The notes beneath the pieces are model-generated. The model was not told the origin of the DNA. It made no database searches and was given only the letters and a program-made list of their open reading frames with translations. A stretch of DNA of 64,000 nt, taken from NCBI RefSeq assembly GCF_020055635.1, contig NZ_JAIPUT010000006.1:62001-126000 (forward strand). Reading direction: 5' to 3'. This stretch comes from Marivita sp. (lineage in GTDB: Bacteria; Pseudomonadota; Alphaproteobacteria; Rhodobacterales; Rhodobacteraceae). This document shows positions 57,346 through 64,000 of this stretch, piece by piece. The translations under genes were made by a program, and so were the position numbers. Numbering within the stretch: position 1 is the stretch's first letter; each line of letters begins with the position of its first letter.

Positions 57346-57370
57346 GGGGCACCGGTTCGACCGATGCCCC
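57346..57370. terminator. Bidirectional terminator between convergent genes
   Basis: GGGGCA with an inner CGGT pairs with ACCG and TGCCCC (57346-57370), one mismatch, loop TCG. AAAAC precedes it on the plus strand, giving a T-run for minus-strand transcripts; ATTTCT follows for plus-strand ones. Confidence 0.72.
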
Positions 57371-57400
57371 ATTTCTGACTTCAGGTCGACAAGACAGGCG

Positions 57401-58462
57401 TCATTCGGTGAGCGCGGTGAATTCGATCCGGCGGTTCCGGGCACGGTTGGCCGAAGTGTCGTTGGCAACGATCGGGCGATCCTCGCCGTAACCGACGGCG
57501 ACGAGTTGGTCGCGTTCGATCCCCTTGTCCTGCAACCAGGTCACGACAGACGCCGCGCGCCGTTCGCTGATCGACTGGTTCTGCACGTCACTGCCGATGG
57601 AATCCGTGTGACCGGCGATCTCGAGCCGCACCGAGGGGCAGCGCGAGACGATGTCGTACAGGTTCTCGAGCAGCGGCAGGCTCTGATCGTCGAGCCGCGT
57701 GCTGCCGGAGGCAAAGAAGATGTTGCCGGTCCGCGACAGGATTTCAAACCGCCCAAGGCATTCGTCCCTGGACATTTCCCCCTTGGTCTCGAGCGCCACC
57801 GCAGCCGGGGTCAGAACGGCTTCGGGAAGGTCCGGCGGTGTGCCCGACTGGGCGCGGTTGAATACGAAATTGAAGCTCACCACGCCGACCGGCGTGATGT
57901 CCACATTGGCCGCCTCTTCAAGCTTTGCGCGGCCTTCTTCGAGGTTCAGTTCCTCGAGCGAGTAGGCGATCGGCGTGATCGACGACACGACCACGCGGTC
58001 ATTGTCGATCAGCGTGACCGCGACATCGGTCGTCCGATCGATCGTCAGGCCCCGCAGCGTCAGGGAATAGGGAAGTTCGATTTCCTTGCGACGCGTCAGG
58101 TGCAGATCGGTCAGTTGATCCGCGGACAGTTCGGTCGTTATGATCGCTTCGGGAAAGCGGAAGGTCTCGAAAAACAGGAACCGCATGCGGACATTGCGCA
58201 GGTCGACCTTGGTATCGACCGAGTCCAGAAGGACCCGGACCTGAGCCTGACCATCTTCGGTGATGCGCCCCGACAAGGTCGCAAACGAACTTGTTTCGGC
58301 GATTTTTGACTTCTTGACGGACAAAAACCGCAATTCGGACGCGTTACCATCCAAATTCCACCCATACTCGAACGGGTCGCCGCTTTGTGCCGAGGCCATC
58401 CCGAACGGGGACGCCAACACTATGGCAACAACACAGAAAACACGTAGCAGATCGATTTTCAT
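57401..58462 (-). CDS. Exported YceI-OmpA fusion protein
   Basis: 353 residues from ATG 58462 (GAGG seven bases ahead). A signal peptide ends near SAQS (residue 25). The first half resembles the YceI lipocalin-like fold (YGWNLDGNASELRFLSVKKSKIAETSSFATLSG; DSVDTKVDLRNVRMRFLFFETFRFPEA). The second half is an OmpA-like peptidoglycan-binding domain (IFFASGSTRLDDQS; IAGHTDSIGSDVQNQ; NRARNRRIEFTAL). It could bind an isoprenoid or other lipid while anchored to the wall. It converges on the giant repeat gene and diverges from the second caspase-like gene. Confidence 0.83.
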   Translation of the reverse strand: MKIDLLRVFCVVAIVLASPFGMASAQSGDPFEYGWNLDGNASELRFLSVKKSKIAETSSFATLSGRITEDGQAQVRVLLDSVDTKVDLRNVRMRFLFFETFRFPEAIITTELSADQLTDLHLTRRKEIELPYSLTLRGLTIDRTTDVAVTLIDNDRVVVSSITPIAYSLEELNLEEGRAKLEEAANVDITPVGVVSFNFVFNRAQSGTPPDLPEAVLTPAAVALETKGEMSRDECLGRFEILSRTGNIFFASGSTRLDDQSLPLLENLYDIVSRCPSVRLEIAGHTDSIGSDVQNQSISERRAASVVTWLQDKGIERDQLVAVGYGEDRPIVANDTSANRARNRRIEFTALTE

Positions 58463-58635
58463 AATTACCTCGCAGAAAAATTGCGCCAGAAGTTGAAGAG
58501 AGTAACAATGTGTTTCAGGTTGGAGTTTAACAGAAATCTTGTATGCTTGCATAGGACACGCGATAAATTTGCGACAAGAAAATATCTTCATGCCATTTAA
58601 CCCAACGCACCATCCCGCGATGGTAGGAGGACGCT
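58463..58635. promoter_or_regulatory. Divergent region between YceI-OmpA and caspase-like genes
   Basis: 173 AT-rich bases that should hold promoters for both genes. AGGAGG five bases before TTG 58636 decides that start. No strong inverted repeat seen. Confidence 0.4.
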
Positions 58636-60153
58636 TTGACTGACTGCATACGACGTCTGGGCACCCGCATCAGAACCAACGCCGTTGCGACATGCCTTGC
58701 TGTGCTGACATTGACCGGGGCCGCATCGGCGCAGGAGCGGATCGCGCTCGTCATCGGCAATTCCAACTACAGCAGCGTTTCAACGCTGGACAATCCGACC
58801 CGTGACGCGGAACTGATCGCATCGACTTTGGAAGAGATCGACTTTCAGGTCACCCTGCTGATCGACGCGACCCAGAATGACATGAAGCAGGCGCTGTCCG
58901 ATTTCGGGCGCAGCCTGCGCAACGGCGGAGCGGACACGACCGGCCTGTTCTATTATGCGGGCCACGGCGTTCAGAGCTTTGGAAACAACTACCTGCTGCC
59001 CGTCGACGTGGCGCTGAACGATGCCGCCGACCTTGACCTCGAGGGGGTCGAGGCACAATCGGTCCTCCGTCAGATGGCCTCGGCCCGCAACCGAACCAAT
59101 TTCGTCATTCTCGATGCCTGCCGCAACAATCCGTTCGCCGACATGGCCGAATTCGATTCCCCCGGTCTCGCCGAGATGAAGGCGCCGACCGGCACGTTCC
59201 TGTCCTACGCGACCTCTCCAGGTGCCGTGGCGCTTGACGGCACCGGACAGAATAGCCCGTTCACGCTGGCACTGGCCAAGGAAATGACCAAGCCGGGCAT
59301 ACCCGTCGAACAGATGTTCAAGCAGGTACGCATTTCGGTCCTGGACCAGACCAACGGCTTGCAGACCCCGTGGGATACATCGTCCCTGACGAACAATTTC
59401 GCCTTCGTCGACGCCCCGCTGGAAACGCCGGAAGACCTCGCTGCGCGACAGCTCTGGAACTCGGTCCAGGCGACGCGGGATCCGGTGCAGATCATGCTCT
59501 TCCTGCGCGGCTACCCCGACAGCAGCTATGCCGAAGAGGCGCGCGCGCTTCTGGCCGAAGCCATCGAAAGCGAACTGACCGACGATACCGTGACCGCTGC
59601 CCGGCCCGAACCCGCAGGACCCTCGGAAGACGAACAGGCCATGTTCGAAGCGGTTCAGGCGAACCCGACCATCGCCGGATATCAAGACTTCCTCGACATG
59701 TATCCGGAAGGAACATTCTCGGAATTCGCCAAGGGCGAGATCGAGGCGCTTACCGCGCAGACCAACCTTGATCCCGTCGGCGAAGGTGTCAGCGAACCGG
59801 ACCCCGAACAGGACATCGAACTTGCACTGGCGCTGGAACAGGAACGCTCGTCTGTCCCGAACGTCGTGACATTCGACACCGCGCTCGTGGCGCCGGGAAC
59901 GGCCATCGACGGAATCCTGTTGTCGGAAATCACCCAGCTGTCACCGATGTTCCCACCTGTCGAAGGGCTGCCGGAAGAATATTGGAAAGACGTGACCTGC
60001 TCCAATTGCCACGAGTGGAACAAGGATCGGCTGTGTGAACAGTCGAATGTCTATCTCAATCTGAGCGGTCAGAAATCGCTGGAAAAGCCGCATCCCTTCA
60101 ATGGGGTGCTCAAGCGGAACCTCCGGCAATGGGCCGCCGGAGGCTGCCAATAG
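58636..60153 (+). CDS. Exported caspase-like (C14) protein with a C-terminal CXXCH motif
   Basis: 505 residues from TTG 58636, supported by AGGAGG; no ATG lies in the signal peptide, which ends near ASAQ (residue 33). The caspase-like domain has H110 (YYAGHG) and C162 (ILDACRNNP), both intact. The middle is Glu/Pro-rich with tetratricopeptide-like segments. Near the end VTCSNCHEW (C455, C458, H459) matches the c-type haem-binding pattern, followed by a further cysteine pair (LCEQ, GGCQ). It is a paralogue of the 50673-52178 protein, on the opposite strand. Confidence 0.83.
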   Translation: MTDCIRRLGTRIRTNAVATCLAVLTLTGAASAQERIALVIGNSNYSSVSTLDNPTRDAELIASTLEEIDFQVTLLIDATQNDMKQALSDFGRSLRNGGADTTGLFYYAGHGVQSFGNNYLLPVDVALNDAADLDLEGVEAQSVLRQMASARNRTNFVILDACRNNPFADMAEFDSPGLAEMKAPTGTFLSYATSPGAVALDGTGQNSPFTLALAKEMTKPGIPVEQMFKQVRISVLDQTNGLQTPWDTSSLTNNFAFVDAPLETPEDLAARQLWNSVQATRDPVQIMLFLRGYPDSSYAEEARALLAEAIESELTDDTVTAARPEPAGPSEDEQAMFEAVQANPTIAGYQDFLDMYPEGTFSEFAKGEIEALTAQTNLDPVGEGVSEPDPEQDIELALALEQERSSVPNVVTFDTALVAPGTAIDGILLSEITQLSPMFPPVEGLPEEYWKDVTCSNCHEWNKDRLCEQSNVYLNLSGQKSLEKPHPFNGVLKRNLRQWAAGGCQ

Positions 60154-60188
60154 GCGCCACGTCGTCCCGGCCCGTCGCCCTTGATGCC

Positions 60189-61895
60189 CTAACCGGCGCA
60201 GGTTTCGGGCAGAACATCCGTTTGCGCCGGGCGCTGCGCGGTTTTCCAGTCCGGCGCAATCCACGGTTCGGAATTGTCCAGCGGCAGCGGCGCGCGCCCG
60301 AGGATGTGGTCGGCGGCCTTTTCGCCCGTCATGATCGACGGCGCATTGAGATTGCCATTCGTGATGCGCGGAAAAACCGAGCTGTCGGCGACGCGAAGCC
60401 CATCTACACCGATCACGCGGCACTGCGGGTCGACCACCGAGGACAGATCGTCCGCCGCCCCCATCCGCGCGGTGCCGCAGGGATGATAGGCACTTTCGAC
60501 ATGCTGACGGATGAAGTCGTCGAGTTCGTCATCGCTCTGGCATGCAGCGCCCGGCTGGATCTCGTGCTTGAAATAGGGGGCAAAAGCCTCTTGTTCGAAG
60601 ATCTCGCGGGTCAGACGGATACAGCGCCGGAAATCCTGCCAGTCCGCCTCGTCGGACATGTAGTTGAACAGGATGCGTGGCGCGTCCTTGGGATCTGCCG
60701 AGCGTAACGTGACCTCTCCCCGCGACGGCGACCGCATCGGCCCGACATGGGCCTGAAATCCATGCCCCTCCGCCGAGGCCTGACCGTCATAGCGCACGGC
60801 GATGGGCAGGAAATGGTACTGGATGTCGGGATAATCGACCCCGGCGCGACTGCGGATAAAGGCACAGCTTTCGAACTGGTTCGACGCCCCCGGCCCGCTC
60901 CGGTTCAGCAGCCAGCGCGCGCCGACATAGGCTTTGCCCAGCAGGTTCCAGTACTTGTAAAGGCTCACCGGCTGACTGGACGCCGCCTGAATGTAAAGTT
61001 CCAGGTGGTCCTGAAGGTTCTGACCGACGCCGGGCCTGTCCGCGACCACCTCGATGCCGTGTTCCGCCAGATGTGCGGCCGGCCCGATCCCCGACAGCAT
61101 CAGCAGCTTGGGCGAGTTCAGCGACGACGCCGCGAGGATGACCTCGGCATCGGCGTGGATCACCTCGACCTTGCCGCCGCGTTCGACCTCGACACCGACC
61201 GCGCGCCCGTCCTCGATCACCACGCGGCGCGCAAAGGCGCGGATCAGGTCGCAGTTGTCCCGTTCAAGCGCGGGCTTCAGATACGCCTTGGCCGCAGACC
61301 AGCGCGCGCCTTGCCAGACCGTCATGTCGAAGGGTCCGAAACCTTCCTGCTGGTGACCGTTGTAATCCGCCGTCGCCGGGTACCCCGCCTGCACACCCGC
61401 CTCGACGAAGGCCCGCGTCAGCGGGTTGTCGCGTGGCCCGCGCGTCACGTGCAGGGGTCCATCGTGACCGCGCCAGGCCGGGTCGCCGCCATGCCCGCCG
61501 GAATGCCAGGATTCCAGGCGTTTGAAATAGGGCAACACGTCTGCATAGCCCCAGCCCGCCGCCCCCTGATCGCGCCAGTGATCGTAATCGCGCGCATGGC
61601 CGCGCACGTAGATCATGCCGTTGATCGAGGACGACCCGCCGATCACCTTGCCGCGCGGACAGGCCAGACGACGACCGCCCAGATGCGGCTCCGGCTCGGT
61701 CTGGTAGCCCCAATCGTAGCGCTTCATGTTCATCGGGTAGCTCAGCGCGCCGGGCATGTTGATGAACGGCCCCCAGTCGGTGCCACCATGTTCGATGACC
61801 AGCACACGCTTGCCCGCCTCCGACAGCCGGTAGGCCATCGCACATCCGGCGCTTCCGGCACCGACGATCACGTAATCCGCACGTATCTCTGCCAT
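60189..61895 (-). CDS. betA: Choline dehydrogenase
   Basis: 568 residues of the GMC flavoprotein family, which oxidises choline to betaine aldehyde at the inner membrane. The FAD-binding motif [20 protein letters not shown] is at the start, [20 protein letters not shown] near 85, and the C-terminal HPCGTARMG / [23 protein letters not shown] signature follows. Last gene of the bet run; its start overlaps the betB stop (ATGA). Confidence 0.96.
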   Translation of the reverse strand: MAEIRADYVIVGAGSAGCAMAYRLSEAGKRVLVIEHGGTDWGPFINMPGALSYPMNMKRYDWGYQTEPEPHLGGRRLACPRGKVIGGSSSINGMIYVRGHARDYDHWRDQGAAGWGYADVLPYFKRLESWHSGGHGGDPAWRGHDGPLHVTRGPRDNPLTRAFVEAGVQAGYPATADYNGHQQEGFGPFDMTVWQGARWSAAKAYLKPALERDNCDLIRAFARRVVIEDGRAVGVEVERGGKVEVIHADAEVILAASSLNSPKLLMLSGIGPAAHLAEHGIEVVADRPGVGQNLQDHLELYIQAASSQPVSLYKYWNLLGKAYVGARWLLNRSGPGASNQFESCAFIRSRAGVDYPDIQYHFLPIAVRYDGQASAEGHGFQAHVGPMRSPSRGEVTLRSADPKDAPRILFNYMSDEADWQDFRRCIRLTREIFEQEAFAPYFKHEIQPGAACQSDDELDDFIRQHVESAYHPCGTARMGAADDLSSVVDPQCRVIGVDGLRVADSSVFPRITNGNLNAPSIMTGEKAADHILGRAPLPLDNSEPWIAPDWKTAQRPAQTDVLPETCAG

Positions 61896-63352
61896 CAGAA
61901 CGGCGCCTCGACGTCGCCCATGCGCACGTAGACAGACTTGAGCTGGCTGTAATGCTCGATCGCGGCCTTGGAGTTCTCACGCCCCACGCCGGACATCTTG
62001 GAACCCCCGAACGGAGCCTCGACCGGCGCGTCGTTATACGAGTTGATGAAGCAGCTGCCCGCCTCAAGCCTGCCGATGACCCGGTGCGCGCGAGCAAGAT
62101 CGCGGGTAAACACACCCGCCGACAGGCCGAAAGGCGTGTCATTGGCGCGCGCGATCACCTCGTCTTCGTCCTCGAAGGCGAAGACCGCCATCACCGGGCC
62201 AAAGATCTCCTCGCGTGCGATGGTCATGTCATCGGTCACATCCGCAAAGACCGTCGGCTCCAGGTAATAGCCCTCCCGGTCCAGACGCGTGCCTCCGCAA
62301 ACAAGGCGCGCCCCTTCGGACGTGCCTTTGTCGATATATCCCAGAACAAGGTTCAGCTGCGCTTCGGACACCATCGGGCCGATGCTGGTCGCGTCATCCC
62401 GCGGATCACCGATCACCGCCTGCGCGGTGCGCGCGGCAAGCCGGTCAAGGAACGCCTCCAGGATGGATTTGTGAACAAACACCCGCGTCCCGTTCGAACA
62501 GACCTGCCCCGTCGAATAGAAATTGCCAAGGATCGCGCCGCCCACGGCATTCTCGATATCCGCGTCCTCGAACACGATCATCGGGGACTTGCCGCCAAGC
62601 TCCATCGTGACATGCTTCATGCCCTCGGCCGCCGCGGCATAGACCCGCCGCCCCGTGGGCACCGACCCGGTCAGCGAAACCTTGGCCACGCGCGGATCCC
62701 CGACCAGTGCCGCCCCGGTCTGGCCCATGCCCTGCACCACGTTGAAGACGCCTTTGGGCAGGCCCGCCTCGATCAGGATCTCGGCCACCTTGAGCGCACA
62801 GAGCGGCGTCGTCTCGGAGGGTTTGAACACCACGGCATTGCCGCAGGCCAGCGCGGGCGCGCCTTTCCAGCAGGCAATCTGCGTCGGATAGTTCCATGCG
62901 CCGATGCCGACACAGACGCCCAGCGGTTCGCGGATCGTGTAAACCCAATCCTGTCCCAGCGGGATATGTTCGCCGGTCAGGGTGCCCGCCAGACCGCCGA
63001 AATATTCGAACGCATCGGCCCCCGACGTGGCATCCGCGACGCGGGTTTCCTGGATCGGCTTGCCGGTGTCGAGCGTTTCGAGCTGCGACAGCTCTTCGTT
63101 GCGCTCTCGCATGATGGCTGCGGCACGGGTCAGCACCCGGCCCCGTTCGCGTGGCGACCAGCTTGCCCAGTCCTTCTGCGCCGCCTGCGCAGCGGTCAGG
63201 GCCTGGTCGACAATCGCCGAAGTGCCGGCATGCACACGGGCGATCTCTTTTCCGGTGGCGGCGAAGATCACCGGGATCACGTCGCCCGCCTTGTCCTCGA
63301 CATAGGTGCCGTCAATGAAATGGCTGGCTTGCGGTTGTGCATCGTAGGTCAT
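61895..63352 (-). CDS. betB: Betaine-aldehyde dehydrogenase
   Basis: 485 residues of the aldehyde dehydrogenase family, making glycine betaine from betaine aldehyde. Catalytic glutamate lies in TMELGGKSP and the catalytic cysteine in [26 protein letters not shown] and [16 protein letters not shown] are also conserved. It starts one base after betC and overlaps betA. Confidence 0.96.
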   Translation of the reverse strand: MTYDAQPQASHFIDGTYVEDKAGDVIPVIFAATGKEIARVHAGTSAIVDQALTAAQAAQKDWASWSPRERGRVLTRAAAIMRERNEELSQLETLDTGKPIQETRVADATSGADAFEYFGGLAGTLTGEHIPLGQDWVYTIREPLGVCVGIGAWNYPTQIACWKGAPALACGNAVVFKPSETTPLCALKVAEILIEAGLPKGVFNVVQGMGQTGAALVGDPRVAKVSLTGSVPTGRRVYAAAAEGMKHVTMELGGKSPMIVFEDADIENAVGGAILGNFYSTGQVCSNGTRVFVHKSILEAFLDRLAARTAQAVIGDPRDDATSIGPMVSEAQLNLVLGYIDKGTSEGARLVCGGTRLDREGYYLEPTVFADVTDDMTIAREEIFGPVMAVFAFEDEDEVIARANDTPFGLSAGVFTRDLARAHRVIGRLEAGSCFINSYNDAPVEAPFGGSKMSGVGRENSKAAIEHYSQLKSVYVRMGDVEAPF

Positions 63353-63353
63353 G

Positions 63354-64000
63354 TCATTCTCCCCGCGGGAAACGTTGGTTTTCTTCGACCACGTTCAGGT
63401 CCATGTGATTGCGCATGAAGCGTTCGCTGGCCGTCTTCAGGGGTTGGTAATCCCACGGGTAATACTCCCCGTTGCGCAGCGCTTCGTAGACGATCCAGCG
63501 CCGCGCCTGGCTGCGGCGCACCTCCTCGTCGAAGCGATCCAGATCCCAGCGCGCCTCGGCCATCTTGCGGAACCCGGCCAGCGCCTCGGCATGGGCGGGA
63601 TCGTCCACCAGATCGGTCAGCTCGTGCGGATCGGTCTCGAGGTCGAACAGCTGGTCGGGATCGAGCGCGCAGCGGTTGAACTTGTACCGGCCCTGGCGCA
63701 ACGAGACGATCGGCGCCTGGCTGGCCTCGGCGGCGTATTCCATCGCCACCGGGCTGCTGCGCCCCTCGCCCCGCGCAAGCGGCAACACGCTTTCGCCGGC
63801 AGTCCAGGGGGCCACCTCGTCCATCGAGATACCCGCAAGGTCGCAAAGCGTCGGGCAGACATCGATATTGCTGACCGGCGTCGCGACATGCTGCGGCTCG
63901 AGCCCCGGCGCGCACAGCATCATCGGCACCCGCGACGAACCCTCGTAGAAGCTCATCTTGAACCACAGACCGCGCTCGCCAAGCATGTCGCCGTGATCGG
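63354..64000 (-). CDS. betC: Choline-sulfatase, C-terminal part (5' end outside window)
   Basis: The frame is open to the window edge, giving about 214 C-terminal residues. [21 protein letters not shown] and the [17 protein letters not shown] segment are sulfatase signatures. BetC hydrolyses choline-O-sulfate to choline, feeding BetA and BetB. The order betC-betB-betA on one strand matches Sinorhizobium betICBA; betI would be upstream, outside the window. Confidence 0.93.
   Translation of the reverse strand, partial: DHGDMLGERGLWFKMSFYEGSSRVPMMLCAPGLEPQHVATPVSNIDVCPTLCDLAGISMDEVAPWTAGESVLPLARGEGRSSPVAMEYAAEASQAPIVSLRQGRYKFNRCALDPDQLFDLETDPHELTDLVDDPAHAEALAGFRKMAEARWDLDRFDEEVRRSQARRWIVYEALRNGEYYPWDYQPLKTASERFMRNHMDLNVVEENQRFPRGE

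Noticed and set aside
1-64000. tRNA, rRNA, CRISPR, insertion sequences
   Set aside because: No cloverleaf-like segments, regular spacer repeats, transposase genes or terminal inverted repeats were seen by reading; a covariance search was not possible.

Overview
The window is high-GC, densely packed DNA with the gene content of a marine alphaproteobacterium, most likely Rhodobacterales (Roseobacter group). Supporting signs are the rhaSTPQ-type rhamnose ABC transporter with RhaM and a kinase, a paaABCDE/K/I/Z cluster, a choline-sulfate betCBA operon, and a TssJ-less type VI secretion system (T6SS) with TagJ and a PpkA/Fha/PppA/TagF circuit. No rRNA, tRNA, CRISPR array, insertion sequence or phage gene was seen.

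Layout. (1) 1-5689, plus strand: end of a rhamnose-type substrate-binding protein, ATPase, two permeases, mutarotase and sugar kinase, tightly overlapped. (2) 5721-13368: phenylacetate catabolism. paaABCDE, paaK and paaI are on the minus strand and paaZ diverges on the plus strand; a PaaX-family repressor and an HdeD-like membrane protein follow. (3) 14895-17336, minus: galD/galC/galB-type genes for the lower half of the gallate/protocatechuate 4,5-cleavage route. (4) 17466-19182: an exported M15 peptidase and a small OmpA-like protein. (5) 19216-44429: a complete T6SS locus. ppkA on the plus strand converges on a 25-kb minus-strand run, tssA-tssB-tssC-hcp-tagJ-tssE-tssF-tssG-clpV-vgrG-(unknown)-PAAR-tagH-tssK-tssL-tssM-tagF-pppA. 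(6) 44648-50669: a methyltransferase-like gene, then a plus-strand operon with a secreted protein, ExbB, two ExbD proteins, a TonB-like protein with an apparent frameshift, and a secreted protein. (7) 50673-60153: two exported caspase-like proteins flank a 1590-residue repeat protein with a degenerate leishmanolysin-like domain, and a YceI-OmpA fusion. (8) 60189-64000, minus: betA, betB and the end of betC, for glycine betaine from choline-O-sulfate.

How it may fit together. Regions 1-3 and 8 are ordinary carbon and osmolyte metabolism. Regions 4-7 look like one envelope-focused accessory island: a contractile injection machine under Ser/Thr phosphorylation control next to a proton-motive-force-type ExbBD module. 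The extracytoplasmic C-terminal module of the kinase PpkA appears to be homologous to that of the ExbBD partner protein, so the two systems may share a periplasmic sensing domain. This ExbBD/TonB-like/caspase/pseudoprotease neighbourhood is the best candidate for an undescribed system here. Its function is inferred from context only.
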